From the NCBI GenBank assembly GCA_964415675.1, contig CAYQBG010000008.1:62001-126000 (forward strand): a stretch of DNA of 64,000 nt, written 5' to 3'. This DNA comes from UBA5336 sp964415675. Its GTDB lineage: Bacteria > Pseudomonadota > Alphaproteobacteria > Caulobacterales > Hyphomonadaceae. Positions 10,149-18,863 of the stretch are shown in pieces. Numbering within the stretch: position 1 is the first letter of the stretch; each line of letters opens with the position of its first letter. A program made the position numbers and the translations under genes. The notes beneath the pieces are model-generated. The model was not told where the DNA came from and did no database searches. It saw only the letters and a list, made by a program, of their open reading frames with translations.

Positions 10149-11096
10149 ATGCGGAACATGATTGGCGCGATGATTTTCGCTACTGGGATTGGCCTTGCCG
10201 CCTGCCAGCCGGCCGGGAGCGAGGCGCCGGCAGACGACGCCCCGGTTGCCGAAGCGGGAGACACCCGCGCGACGCTGCCGGACTGGTTCGATTGCCTGCG
10301 CGAGAGCGGCGGGCTGGTCATCGCGGCCCATCGCGGGGGACCGGCATCAGGATTTCCTGAGAACGCACTGGAAACGCTTCAGCGCGGCGCCAATGCCGGG
10401 CTCTACATGTTCGAAGTCGATGTCGCCGAGACGGCTGACGGGGTGCAGTTCCTCCTGCATGACGACATGCTGGCGCGCACCACGACGGGCAAGGGCCGCG
10501 CGGCGGATATGGACTGGGACGAGATTTCAGGCCTGCGCCTCATCGATAATGATGGCAGGACCACGCGTTTTCATCCGCCGCGCCTTGCCGATGTGCTCGA
10601 ATGGGCGGTGTCCCAGGGTGTGGTGCTCGAACTCGATGCCAAAAGCTCGGCCAGTTATGAAACGATGATCAGCGCGGTGCGGGCGGCAGGCGCGCAGGAC
10701 CATGTGATCCTGATTTCCTATACGCAGGGCCAGGCCCGCGCACTTGCCCGCCTGGCCCCTCAGATGATGCTGACCGCAGATGCACGCGGGCGCGGGGACA
10801 TTGCCGCCCTTGAGCGCGCAGGGATCGATCCGCGCCACCTGATCGCCTGGACAGGTAATGAGCGCACGGACCCGACCGCTTGGGCCGCGCTTCGCGCGGA
10901 GGGGGTCGAACCGGCCTTTGGAACGCTGGGCCGCGCAGGAGAGCGGCTGGACGATGCCTGGCGGGCTGATGGCGACCTGTCGGAATATGTGACCCTGGCC
11001 GAGCAGGGCGTCGTGCTCATTGCCACCGATGCCCCGCTCGATGTCGCCGCCGCCCTCAAGGCCGACGAAGCCGCCTTCAGGGCGTGCGGGCGATAG
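10149..11096 (+). CDS. Lipoprotein glycerophosphodiester phosphodiesterase
   Basis: A 315-aa GDPD-family enzyme predicted to hydrolyse glycerophosphodiesters in the periplasm. The signal peptide ends in a lipobox (LAAC, C19), followed by an acidic linker. TIM-barrel catalytic residues are visible: H61-R in AAHRGG, PENA, E89 and D91 in FEVDVAETADG, and H104 in LLHDD. The C-terminal third is more diverged than the N-terminal half. It is a single gene with a divergent acyl-CoA ligase upstream. Confidence 0.87.
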   Translation: MRNMIGAMIFATGIGLAACQPAGSEAPADDAPVAEAGDTRATLPDWFDCLRESGGLVIAAHRGGPASGFPENALETLQRGANAGLYMFEVDVAETADGVQFLLHDDMLARTTTGKGRAADMDWDEISGLRLIDNDGRTTRFHPPRLADVLEWAVSQGVVLELDAKSSASYETMISAVRAAGAQDHVILISYTQGQARALARLAPQMMLTADARGRGDIAALERAGIDPRHLIAWTGNERTDPTAWAALRAEGVEPAFGTLGRAGERLDDAWRADGDLSEYVTLAEQGVVLIATDAPLDVAAALKADEAAFRACGR

Positions 11097-11156
11097 GGGG
11101 GATTCCTTGCACTCACGCCAGTCGGCTGGTGCCGACGGCTCCGCGCCGCGGGCTGT

Positions 11157-12581
11157 TCAGGCGCTGAGCGCGGCCGCGAGCTTGTTGGCATGGCCGGAGA
11201 TGCTGCCAGCGCCGAGGCAGACAACCATGGCGCCGGGACGGGCCAGTTCTCGGATCGCATCAGGCAGGGCGTCCAGGTTCGCGAGCGTGCGGGCATCGCG
11301 GTGGCCATGGCGTTTCAGCGAGGCGACCAGCGCCTCATGGTCAATCCCGTCGACCGGCGTTTCCCCGGCGCCGTACACCGGTGAGATCAGCGCATGATCA
11401 GCCGCATCGAAACAGGTCGAGAAATCCTCGAACAGGTCGCTGAGTCGGGAATAGCGGTGGGGCTCATGCACGGCGATCAGCTGGCCGCCATTCTGCATCG
11501 CTCTTGCGGCCTTCAGGACGGCGGCGATCTCGACGGGATGATGGCCATAATCGTCTATCAGGCGCACGGGTGGGCCCGCCGGGTCCGGGCGGTATTCGCC
11601 AACCGGCGTAAACCTGCGCTTGACCCCGCCAAAGCCCGTGAGACTTTCGCGCAATTGCTGGTCTGAGGCGCCAAGCTCCAGCGCCACTGTGATCGCGGCC
11701 AGCGCATTCTGCACATTATGGTCGCCCGCCATGGGCAGGCTTACACCTTCAATCATTCGCGGCGTGGCCGAGCCGGGCCGGCGCAGGGCGACATCGAAAT
11801 GCGCGCCGGAAAGATCGGTCGACAGGTTGACCGCGCGCACATCGGCCTGGCGGTTGAACCCATAAGTGATGCGGCGCCTGTCGGTGACGCGGGCGGCAAG
11901 GTTCTGCACTTCGGGATGGTCGGTGCACAGGACTGCGAAGCCATAGAATGGCAGGTTTTCCACGAATGTGTCGAAGGCGGCGCGCAGCGCATCCATGGAG
12001 CCGTAATGGTCCATATGTTCGGCATCGATATTGGTGACGATGGCCGCGGTCGGGGAGAGCTTGGTGAAAGTGCCATCGCTTTCATCGGCCTCGACGACCA
12101 TCCAGTCGCCCTCGCCCGCCTTGGCGTTCGAGCCGTAGGCATTGACGATGCCGCCATTGATCACGGTCGGGTCGATCCCGCAGCCATCGAGCAGCGCGGC
12201 AACCATGGAGGTCGTGGTTGTCTTGCCATGCGTGCCGGCAACGCAGACATTCCATTTCAGCCGCGTGATCTCGGCCAGCATATTGGCCCGGCGCACGACG
12301 GGTATCCCGGCCGCGCGTGCGGCAACGACTTCGGGATTGTCGGGCCTGATCGCGGTGGAGATGATCACGGCGGCCGCACCGGCGATGTTTTCCTCGCGCT
12401 GGCCAATGAATATGCGCGCACCCTTTTCACGCAGGCGCTCCACGATCGGCCCCTCGCGAATATCGGAGCCCTGGACCTGATAGCCCAGCGTCATCATGAT
12501 CTCGGCAATGCCGGACATGCCGATGCCGCCGATACCGACAAGATGGGCCGGGCCAAGATCGAAGGGTGCAGGATATTTCAT
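11157..12581 (-). CDS. murC: UDP-N-acetylmuramate--L-alanine ligase
   Basis: MurC adds L-Ala to UDP-MurNAc, the first step of the stem peptide. The 474-aa protein has the N-terminal UDP-binding GIGGIGMSG, the ATP loop AGTHGKTTTTS, the central EADESDGTF and NIDAEHMDHYG motifs, and the C-terminal DDYGHHPVEI. The start at 12581 follows AGGAAAG; an upstream frame extension was rejected. In most alphaproteobacteria murC follows murG in the dcw cluster; here it is about 39 kb away, next to pip. Confidence 0.96.
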   Translation of the reverse strand: MKYPAPFDLGPAHLVGIGGIGMSGIAEIMMTLGYQVQGSDIREGPIVERLREKGARIFIGQREENIAGAAAVIISTAIRPDNPEVVAARAAGIPVVRRANMLAEITRLKWNVCVAGTHGKTTTTSMVAALLDGCGIDPTVINGGIVNAYGSNAKAGEGDWMVVEADESDGTFTKLSPTAAIVTNIDAEHMDHYGSMDALRAAFDTFVENLPFYGFAVLCTDHPEVQNLAARVTDRRRITYGFNRQADVRAVNLSTDLSGAHFDVALRRPGSATPRMIEGVSLPMAGDHNVQNALAAITVALELGASDQQLRESLTGFGGVKRRFTPVGEYRPDPAGPPVRLIDDYGHHPVEIAAVLKAARAMQNGGQLIAVHEPHRYSRLSDLFEDFSTCFDAADHALISPVYGAGETPVDGIDHEALVASLKRHGHRDARTLANLDALPDAIRELARPGAMVVCLGAGSISGHANKLAAALSA

Positions 12582-12610
12582 GGGGACAGTCTTTCCTGAT
12601 TCCACATTGA

Positions 12611-12628
12611 CAGGCGAGCTCCCGCCTG
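12611..12628 (-). promoter_or_regulatory. Small hairpin in the murC leader
   Basis: CAGGCG and CGCCTG (6-bp arms, 6-nt loop AGCTCC) form a perfect inverted repeat 30 bp upstream of the murC start. It could be a leader hairpin or an operator. The rest of the 158-bp gap to pip shows no clear promoter. Confidence 0.35.
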
Positions 12629-12739
12629 ACCGATTCAGTCGCATTCAGCGCGCGATTGCGTTCATATCAAGACATCTGTCCGCGCGGCCCGGCCACTGCG
12701 GCCCTGGTCCGTCCCCCACCGTGACCGGGCGGGAAACTC

Positions 12740-13714
12740 TCAGTCAAAGCGGCGGGCAAAGGCATCGGATGCGCTGATCAGTTCATGGACGATGCCGGGC
12801 TCGAGGCTGGAATGGCCGGCATCTGGAATGATCGCCAGGCGGGCATCGGACCAGGCCTTTTTCAGGGACCAGGCCGAAGACAGCGGCGTGACCACATCAT
12901 AGCGGCCATGAACGATCACGCCGGGTATCCCCGGAAGAGACCGGGCGGCCGCATCGAGCAGCCAGCCATCATGGTCGAAAAAGCCCTTATTCCTGAAATA
13001 ATGGCACTCGATCCGTGCAAAGGCATCGACGAAACTGTCCTCATCGAAGCGCGGCGGGCGCGTTTTAGGCCCTCGCAGGGAGAGAGTTTCGCCTTCCCAG
13101 CGGGCCCAGGCACGGGCCGCCTCGATCCGCGCCTTCTCGTCCTGGCCCGTCAGGCGCTTGTGGAAGGCATTGAGCAGGTCGCCTCGTTCATCGGGCGGTA
13201 TAGGCGCCACATAACGCTCATAAGCGTCGGGGTACAGATGGCTGGCGCCAGACTGGTAGAACCATCGGATCTCGGCCTCGGTAATCAGGAATATCCCGCG
13301 CAGCAGCAGGCCGAACACCCGGTCGGGGTGAGTCACCGCATAGGCCAGCGACAGGGTCGAGCCCCAGGAGCCGCCGAAGACAAGCCATTTCTCGATCCCG
13401 AGCAGTTGGCGAATCCGCTCGATATCCTCGACAAGATCCCAGGTTGTATTGCCTTCCAATTCCGAATGCGGCGTGGATCGCCCGCAGCCGCGCTGGTCGG
13501 CAAGGATGATCCGATACCGGTCGGGATCGAAGAAACGGCGCATTTCGGGGCTTGACCCCCCGCCTGGCCCGCCATGCAGCGCTATTACAGGAAGACCATC
13601 CGCGCGCCCGGATTCTTCCCAATAGATCTCGTGAATATCTGAAACGCGCAACCGGCCGGTCCGCCGCGCTTCGTGTCGCGGATACAGGGTCCGCCGGGGG
13701 TGGTTTGTGTTCAT
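12740..13714 (-). CDS. pip: Proline iminopeptidase
   Basis: An alpha/beta-hydrolase (S33) that removes N-terminal proline from peptides. The 324-aa protein shows the oxyanion HGGPGGGSSP, DQRGCGRS, the nucleophile elbow GGSWGS, the acid D in HGRYDVVTP, and the catalytic H in DAGHSS. The start at 13714 is behind AGGTGAAGA. It lies upstream of murC on the same strand and is divergent from a lipoprotein gene. Confidence 0.95.
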   Translation of the reverse strand: MNTNHPRRTLYPRHEARRTGRLRVSDIHEIYWEESGRADGLPVIALHGGPGGGSSPEMRRFFDPDRYRIILADQRGCGRSTPHSELEGNTTWDLVEDIERIRQLLGIEKWLVFGGSWGSTLSLAYAVTHPDRVFGLLLRGIFLITEAEIRWFYQSGASHLYPDAYERYVAPIPPDERGDLLNAFHKRLTGQDEKARIEAARAWARWEGETLSLRGPKTRPPRFDEDSFVDAFARIECHYFRNKGFFDHDGWLLDAAARSLPGIPGVIVHGRYDVVTPLSSAWSLKKAWSDARLAIIPDAGHSSLEPGIVHELISASDAFARRFD

Positions 13715-13824
13715 ACCCTCTTCACCTATCCGCACTTAGACTTGAGATAAAGGCTGGACGGGCGTTTTCGCAGCTGCCACAAAAGTGCAGAGGCGGAATG
13801 ACAATCCAAGGCGGCGGAAAATCC

Positions 13825-14430
13825 ATGCGTAGTGTTCTGGTCGTGCTCCTGACCTGCTCTCTTGCTGGCTGTGCGACAGTCTCCATGTCTCCCGGAGAAG
13901 CGACGGTCGAAACGGCAATGACGGACGAACAAACGGCCCTTCGAATGGCGTCCGATACCTATTGCAACGCAGTGACGGAGAATGGCTGGGTAACTGAGCG
14001 CGGCGGCCTCGCCAGCCTCGCGGGTATCCTGATGAACGGGCACCGTACCGCAAAGACGCAGCCGGAAGCTTACAGTGACAGGATCGGCGCAGATACCGCC
14101 AAGCCCGCTGAACTGGTCAGACAGATCACCGGCGATGCGGAAACGGCGCGTGAGGGTCTCGGGGTCGTTATCGCCGAAGCAGAGGCCGTTCGCGATGCAG
14201 GCGCCGAGATTGCCCGCGCTGATGTGGCAAGCTTCGAACGGGCGCTTGTGCGAGCCCAGCGTGCCCATCGGGGATTCACGGCGGCTATCGAAACCGTGAA
14301 GACGCGCGGCGGTGAGACCCGGGCTGCGGTGCAGTCGGTCGAGGCCTTTGCAGCACAGATAGATACGGCGCGAGGCATCGCTGACGAACTGCTTGAGCGC
14401 TATACCGGCACGGGCCACTCTGCGAGCTAA
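13825..14430 (+). CDS. Predicted lipoprotein of unknown function
   Basis: A 201-aa protein with a short signal peptide and a clear lipobox (SLAGC) about 20 residues in, so probably membrane-anchored in the periplasm. The mature part is helical, rich in Ala, Glu and Arg, with a likely coiled coil over its last 100 residues. I do not recognise the family. The ATG at 13825 follows GGCGGAAA; an ATG at 13798 in the same frame is less likely because it would sit before the signal peptide. Its stop overlaps the end of the convergent DUF423 gene by 4 bp. Confidence 0.7.
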   Translation: MRSVLVVLLTCSLAGCATVSMSPGEATVETAMTDEQTALRMASDTYCNAVTENGWVTERGGLASLAGILMNGHRTAKTQPEAYSDRIGADTAKPAELVRQITGDAETAREGLGVVIAEAEAVRDAGAEIARADVASFERALVRAQRAHRGFTAAIETVKTRGGETRAAVQSVEAFAAQIDTARGIADELLERYTGTGHSAS

Positions 14431-14795
14431 CGGCGAATGGCGCTGGCGATGCACATCGCCCATCCGGCGAGCAATGCCACGCCACCAATCGGGGTCACTG
14501 CGCCGAGAATGCGCGGCGCCCCAAGCGCCATGGCATAGAGCGTGCCGGCGAAGATCACGGCACCTGCGAGAAACAACCATCCGCCAAGCCTCGCCAGCCC
14601 CGCGCGGCCCGAAAGGGCGATAGCCAGCGCAGCTGCGGCATGGGTAAGCCCGTAGAGGGTCGCGGTGTCCCACCATCCCTCCGCTTCAGCCGTCAGCCTG
14701 CCTTCAAGCCCATGAGCACCAAAGGCCCCAAGCGCCACGCTGGCAAATCCGAGGGCGCCCGCACAAACGACAAGACCGTGCCCAACCGCCTGCAT
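14427..14795 (-). CDS. DUF423 family inner-membrane protein
   Basis: A 122-aa protein with four predicted transmembrane helices and the DUF423 (YgdD-like) pattern: ALGAFGAHGL near the N terminus, TATLYGLTHAAAAL, and a C-terminal PIGGVALLAGW. The function of the family is unknown. It follows the membrane-protein gene at 14806 by 10 bp and is probably in one operon with it and the thioesterase. Confidence 0.88.
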   Translation of the reverse strand: MQAVGHGLVVCAGALGFASVALGAFGAHGLEGRLTAEAEGWWDTATLYGLTHAAAALAIALSGRAGLARLGGWLFLAGAVIFAGTLYAMALGAPRILGAVTPIGGVALLAGWAMCIASAIRR

Positions 14796-14805
14796 CTGGA
14801 ACTCC

Positions 14806-15204
14806 TTACTGTGCCGGAACCTCGTCGCTCAGCCAGCGTGGAACGGCAATCACGAGGATCCAGGCCCAGCCGAGCAGGGTCAGCATGCCGCCGCCAATCA
14901 GCGCCAGTTGGCCGAAGACTGCCAGCGAACCGCCGGTGCCGGCAAGGCCCGCCTGGCCGATTATCGCGATCCGGGTGAACAGGCCGGTCGCGGCCACCGC
15001 ACTGCCGCCCAGGAACAGCCAGCCCGCGGGCGCGTATTCGCGCCGCGTCTGGGCATATTGTCCAAGGACATAGGAAAAGCAGAAATGGGCCATGCTCAGA
15101 AAGGCGACGAGGGAAATCTGTTCTGTTTCGGTCCCCGTGGCCGCGAGCCAGGCGGCGGCAATGATCGCTCCGGCAATCCCGGCAATACTCGCCCATTTCA
15201 GCAT
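14806..15204 (-). CDS. Small inner-membrane protein, function unknown
   Basis: A 132-aa protein with four predicted transmembrane helices (about residues 5-22, 28-48, 60-85 and 95-120). I do not recognise a named family. The start at 15204 has a GAGGGG ribosome-binding site and comes 4 bp after the stop of the thioesterase gene, so the two are probably translated together. A longer in-frame version would run back into the thioesterase gene and was not used. Confidence 0.7.
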   Translation of the reverse strand: MLKWASIAGIAGAIIAAAWLAATGTETEQISLVAFLSMAHFCFSYVLGQYAQTRREYAPAGWLFLGGSAVAATGLFTRIAIIGQAGLAGTGGSLAVFGQLALIGGGMLTLLGWAWILVIAVPRWLSDEVPAQ

Positions 15205-15208
15205 ATTC

Positions 15209-15628
15209 TCAGTCCCCTCTGGGTATCGCATATGTGACCACTGCATGGCTGGAGGGTTTGTCGCTGCCCTCGGCGCGGATATCGACATCCGCAATGGCCA
15301 GCGTGCGCCCCAGCTTGAGCAGCTTTGCCCGAGCAATAACCACATCAGCGATTAACGGACGGAGAAAAGTCATGTTCAAACTTGTCGTAACCGTCATCGG
15401 CGTGATTCCGATCCGCGTGAAGATCGCGACATATGTGACCGTATCGGCCAGCGACATCTGCGTGGGTCCGGAGACATAATTGCCTGGTCGACGATGCTGC
15501 GCAGCGGCTTCAAGCCGCGCAACGGCCTCATTCTCTCGCATTTCAGTAATGACCGGTCGCGCGCCGGAGCCCGGAAAGGCCTCTTCGAAAAACGCATTCA
15601 CCGCTTCAAGGCTTGGCATCTCACTCAT
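15209..15628 (-). CDS. PaaI-like hotdog-fold thioesterase
   Basis: A 139-aa single hotdog domain, predicted to hydrolyse an acyl-CoA thioester. Visible family marks are the central helix region VSGPTQMSLADTVTYVAIF and the strand SLNMTFLRP. PaaI-type thioesterases usually carry an acidic residue in the central helix; here ADT supplies an Asp. The start at 15628 has GAGGGAA. First gene of a likely three-gene operon with the membrane protein and DUF423 protein. Confidence 0.82.
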   Translation of the reverse strand: MSEMPSLEAVNAFFEEAFPGSGARPVITEMRENEAVARLEAAAQHRRPGNYVSGPTQMSLADTVTYVAIFTRIGITPMTVTTSLNMTFLRPLIADVVIARAKLLKLGRTLAIADVDIRAEGSDKPSSHAVVTYAIPRGD

Positions 15629-15732
15629 CTTTTCCCTCACGGAACATGTTGATCGCGTCCGGTTTCCGTTCCAACCTACCGGGATGAGCGCACCCGCCAA
15701 GAGGTGCCGCAACGGGAGGAGCCGAGGAAGCG

Positions 15733-16839
15733 ATGCTTAGCTGGGGCGATGAATATCCGATACACCAGACGCCCGAACCGGTGGCCTATGCCGGCTCGGA
15801 CAGGAATTTTTACGACCGCTATTTCTTCAATGGCTACAGCGCTGACGGTTCGGTCTTTTTCGGCGGCGCCTTCGGCATCTATCCGCATCTCAACATTATG
15901 GACGGGGCAATCTCGATCCTGAAAGATGGCCGGCAAAGCTCTGTCTTTCTCTCCCGCCCGCTTGGCATGGAGCGAATGGACACGCGCGTCGGCGGGCTGT
16001 CGGTCGAAGTTCTGGAGCCGATGAAACGTGTGGCGCTGAAACTGGAAGAGACCGAAGGCATCGCCGCCGATCTCATATTTGACGGCCGCGCCTTCCCGAT
16101 CGAGGAGCCGCGCTTCACCCACCGCCAGGGCCCGCGCATGCTGATAGACTGCACGCGGATGACGCAGAATGGCAGCTGGACCGGCTGGCTGCGCGTGGAT
16201 GGCGAGACAATCGCTGTCGATGGCGCGAGCTGGCGCGGTACGCGTGATCGCAGCTGGGGCGTGCGCCCGGTCGGGATGCCCGATCCCCAGCCGGTGCCGC
16301 CCGAAACGCTGCCGCAATATTACTGGATATGGACACCGCTGAATTTTCAGGACCGGGCCGTGTACTTCCATGTCAATGACGATGCGCAGGGACTGTCCTG
16401 GAACACGCGCGCCAAGCTGGTCATGGACGGGACCGGACAGGGCGAAGACCGCGAGATGGATCATTGCTCGGCCCGCGTTGAGTATGCATCCGGCACAAGA
16501 CGCGCCGCCAGCGCGCAGCTCACTTTCACCGATCCTCAGGGACGCGGGCTGGGCGTGGAGCTGACACCCCTGCAGACCTTCCAGATGAAGGGCATCGGAT
16601 ATGGCCATCCGACCTGGCGTCATGGCGCTTATCATGGCAGCGAACTGGCGACAGCGCGCGAGGATATCCGTCCGGGCGAACTGGCCTGGAACGACCCGGA
16701 AAACCTGCACATTCAGGCGATCTCGAAAGCCATCCTGACCGATGAGGATGGCGCGCGCCATGAGGGGATTGGCAGTTTCGAACAGCTCTTCATCGGCCCG
16801 CATGCACCCAGCGGTTGGGCCGGTATCCTGGATGCGTAG
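15733..16839 (+). CDS. CrtC/AttH-like (DUF7064-type) protein
   Basis: A 368-aa soluble protein with no signal peptide. It resembles the two-lipocalin-lobe CrtC/AttH superfamily, annotated elsewhere as DUF7064/DUF7065: a first lobe around FNGYSADGSVFFGGAFGIYP and a second with the hallmark GTRDRSWGVRPVG (about residue 180). The family includes carotenoid 1,2-hydratases, but most members near phosphotransferase genes have no known role. It is followed after 6 bp by the phosphotransferase gene and then by a small protein, so the three probably act together. A retinal/carotenoid operon lies downstream on the other strand; a link is only speculation. Confidence 0.72.
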   Translation: MLSWGDEYPIHQTPEPVAYAGSDRNFYDRYFFNGYSADGSVFFGGAFGIYPHLNIMDGAISILKDGRQSSVFLSRPLGMERMDTRVGGLSVEVLEPMKRVALKLEETEGIAADLIFDGRAFPIEEPRFTHRQGPRMLIDCTRMTQNGSWTGWLRVDGETIAVDGASWRGTRDRSWGVRPVGMPDPQPVPPETLPQYYWIWTPLNFQDRAVYFHVNDDAQGLSWNTRAKLVMDGTGQGEDREMDHCSARVEYASGTRRAASAQLTFTDPQGRGLGVELTPLQTFQMKGIGYGHPTWRHGAYHGSELATAREDIRPGELAWNDPENLHIQAISKAILTDEDGARHEGIGSFEQLFIGPHAPSGWAGILDA

Positions 16840-16845
16840 CGCGCC

Positions 16846-17904
16846 ATGAGCGGTATCGAAGACCCGGGGCTTGCCCGCGATTTCGCCGCCTATTTCGAGG
16901 CGCAGACGCCGGGAGCCCGCCAGGCCGAGGTGATCGCACTGACGCGGATCCACGGCGGAGCCAGCCGGCAGACTTATTCCATCGATATCGCCTTTGACGG
17001 CCCGGGCGGGCGCGCCGAAAAGGGTCTCATTCTGCGCCGCGACCCGGCTGACAGCCTGATCGACACTGAGCGCAAGGTGGAATTCGCGGCGATTCGATCC
17101 ATGCGCGGGATCGACATCCCCGCGCCCGAAGCCCTTTTTCTGGAGACCGATCCCGGACCGCTGGGCGCGCCCTTTTTCGTGATGGGCCGGATCGAGGGGG
17201 GCGCAGCCCTCAACCCGTTCAAGATCGACGATGTCGAACCGCATCGCGCGGCGATCGGCCAGCAATTCTTCAGCCATATCGGCCGGATTGCCGGCGCACC
17301 GGTCGAGGGCTCACCGCTTGCCGAGGTCATGGATACGCCGGAGCCGGGCGATTGCTGGCGCCGCGAACTCGACTATTGGGCCGGCGAGATCGAGAAGGAC
17401 CGGCTGCACCCTGAACCCATCGCGGCGGCCGCCATCCGGCACTTGCGGCGCAACCCGCCGCCGCCGGCACAGCGCCTGTCCATCGTTCATGGCGATTTCC
17501 GCGCCGGCAATTTCCTTCATGACGGGGAAGGTCACATCACCGCCGTGCTCGACTGGGAGATGGCCCATATCGGCGATCCGCTTGAAGACCTCGCCTGGGC
17601 GACGGACCCCTTATGGTGCGCAAATGATACCGTGCGCGCGGCCGGCTTCATCCCCTGGCCCGAGGCCATCGCGGCCTGGGAGGCAGCGTCTGGCTGCCGG
17701 TTCGATGCAAGAGCCTTCGAATGGTGGTCGCTCTTTGCCAGCGTGAAAGCGATCGGCATCTGGATCTCCTCGGCCCGCGCTTTTACCGATGGCGCGAATG
17801 ACGACCCGATCCTCGCCTGGTCAGGCTGGTTCACCCATGCGGCACACGAACTCACGCTCGCCGCGCGGCTCGCCCCGATATATGGCGTGGAGTTGCCGGC
17901 ATGA
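16846..17904 (+). CDS. Phosphotransferase (APH/ACAD10-like kinase) family protein
   Basis: A 352-aa member of the aminoglycoside-phosphotransferase-like kinase fold. The catalytic loop IVHGDFRAGNFLHD (Asp base, Asn) and the metal-binding VLDWEMAHIGDPLEDLAW are intact, and an N-terminal RIHGGASRQTY nucleotide loop is present. Relatives include ACAD10/11-type kinases that phosphorylate 4-hydroxy acids, so an antibiotic target is unlikely. Middle gene of a three-gene unit; its stop overlaps the next start by 4 bp (ATGA). Confidence 0.85.
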   Translation: MSGIEDPGLARDFAAYFEAQTPGARQAEVIALTRIHGGASRQTYSIDIAFDGPGGRAEKGLILRRDPADSLIDTERKVEFAAIRSMRGIDIPAPEALFLETDPGPLGAPFFVMGRIEGGAALNPFKIDDVEPHRAAIGQQFFSHIGRIAGAPVEGSPLAEVMDTPEPGDCWRRELDYWAGEIEKDRLHPEPIAAAAIRHLRRNPPPPAQRLSIVHGDFRAGNFLHDGEGHITAVLDWEMAHIGDPLEDLAWATDPLWCANDTVRAAGFIPWPEAIAAWEAASGCRFDARAFEWWSLFASVKAIGIWISSARAFTDGANDDPILAWSGWFTHAAHELTLAARLAPIYGVELPA

Positions 17905-18338
17905 CCGATATCGCGATGATCCTCGACAAGCTCGGCAAGGCGCTTGTGACGGATGTGGCCCCGCATCTGGAGGGCACCTATGCAGGTGGCCAGGCGGGCA
18001 TGATTGGTGTGATGTCCATCATGGCCGGCGAGGCCTGGGACGGGGCGGCGGACCGGCTGATGCGCGAGATTGACGGTGCACGCGCGCTCCTGAAAGCGGG
18101 CGGCGTGGAAGATGACACCCGGCCCGACAGTTTGAAAATCTCCGACCTGACCAGAGTGCGCGACCGGCTGATAGGTCAGCTGATTGCCCTGCAGGCAAAA
18201 ATCGAGACTGATGAGAGCGAAACGGCCCGCGCACTGAACGCACAGATCTGGGGCTTCCTGCTGGCCGGCGCGCATGAGCGCATGCCCAGCCCGCCGCAAT
18301 TCCCCGATCCCGAAGATAACACTGACGCGCCGGCCTGA
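17901..18338 (+). CDS. Small helical protein of unknown function, third gene of kinase cassette
   Basis: A 145-aa cytoplasmic protein predicted to be mostly alpha-helical with an acidic, Pro-rich tail. I do not recognise the family. Its start overlaps the stop of the phosphotransferase gene (ATGA), which implies translational coupling and a shared job. No catalytic motif is visible; it could be a partner or regulatory subunit. Confidence 0.72.
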   Translation: MTDIAMILDKLGKALVTDVAPHLEGTYAGGQAGMIGVMSIMAGEAWDGAADRLMREIDGARALLKAGGVEDDTRPDSLKISDLTRVRDRLIGQLIALQAKIETDESETARALNAQIWGFLLAGAHERMPSPPQFPDPEDNTDAPA

Positions 18339-18410
18339 ACGCGGGCCTCACTTGACGCCGACACGCGCAGGCCACATCTGCGAACAAGACCCGAATGAGG
18401 AGAAATTCGC

Positions 18411-18743
18411 ATGTCCGACGCTGTGAACACCGCAATCGACGAAGCCGTCAAGACCAATGATGTGGTCCTGTTCATGAAAGGCACGCCGACCTTTCCACAG
18501 TGCGGCTTTTCATCCGTTGTCGTGCAGATACTGGACGTGATCGGCGCGGATTATGTGGCCACCAATGTGCTCGAAGACCAGGATGTGCGCGAGGGTATCA
18601 AGACCTATTCCGACTGGCCGACCATCCCGCAGCTCTATGTGAAGGGCGAATTTGTAGGCGGATGCGACATCATACGCGAAATGTATGAAAGCGGCGAATT
18701 GAAACAGCTGTTTGCAGACAAGGGCGTCGGGCTGGACGGTTAG
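18411..18743 (+). CDS. grxD: Monothiol glutaredoxin, Grx4 family
   Basis: A 110-aa CGFS-type glutaredoxin that carries [2Fe-2S] clusters with glutathione and works with BolA proteins in iron-sulphur delivery. The active site CGFS starts at C31; the glutathione-site WPTIPQLYVKGEFVGGCDI is intact. The start at 18411 is preceded by a GAGGAGA ribosome-binding site. bolA, often next to this gene in alphaproteobacteria, is not adjacent. Confidence 0.95.
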   Translation: MSDAVNTAIDEAVKTNDVVLFMKGTPTFPQCGFSSVVVQILDVIGADYVATNVLEDQDVREGIKTYSDWPTIPQLYVKGEFVGGCDIIREMYESGELKQLFADKGVGLDG

Positions 18744-18801
18744 GGTAGCGTCCCGGCCAGAGTGGCGGAATTTCGCCGAGAGTGGCACCATTCCCGCATT
18801 G

Positions 18802-18827
18802 CCGGACGAAGCGAAGCGCAGATCCGG
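18802..18827. repeat. Candidate interspersed palindromic element between grxD and idi
   Basis: CCGGA (18802-18806) and TCCGG (18823-18827) flank GAAGCGAAGCGC, a form like the common alphaproteobacterial intergenic palindromes. Just upstream, AGAGTGGC occurs twice, 20 bp apart start to start (about 18760-18790). It lies in the 120-bp convergent gap and may help end transcription from either side. Only one copy was noticed here. Confidence 0.35.
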
Positions 18828-18863
18828 GACCTTCCGCGTCAAGCTCTTCGCTCTTGCAGGCTG

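Noticed and set aside
15676..17277. Very long open frame (533 codons) on the minus strand
   Set aside because: It lies antisense to the CrtC-like and kinase-like genes, which have clear motifs and ribosome-binding sites. Its translation shows no domain; it is a GC-rich shadow frame.
16846..17904. Aminoglycoside resistance gene
   Set aside because: The fold is right, but the sequence and cassette fit the broad metabolic phosphotransferase group.
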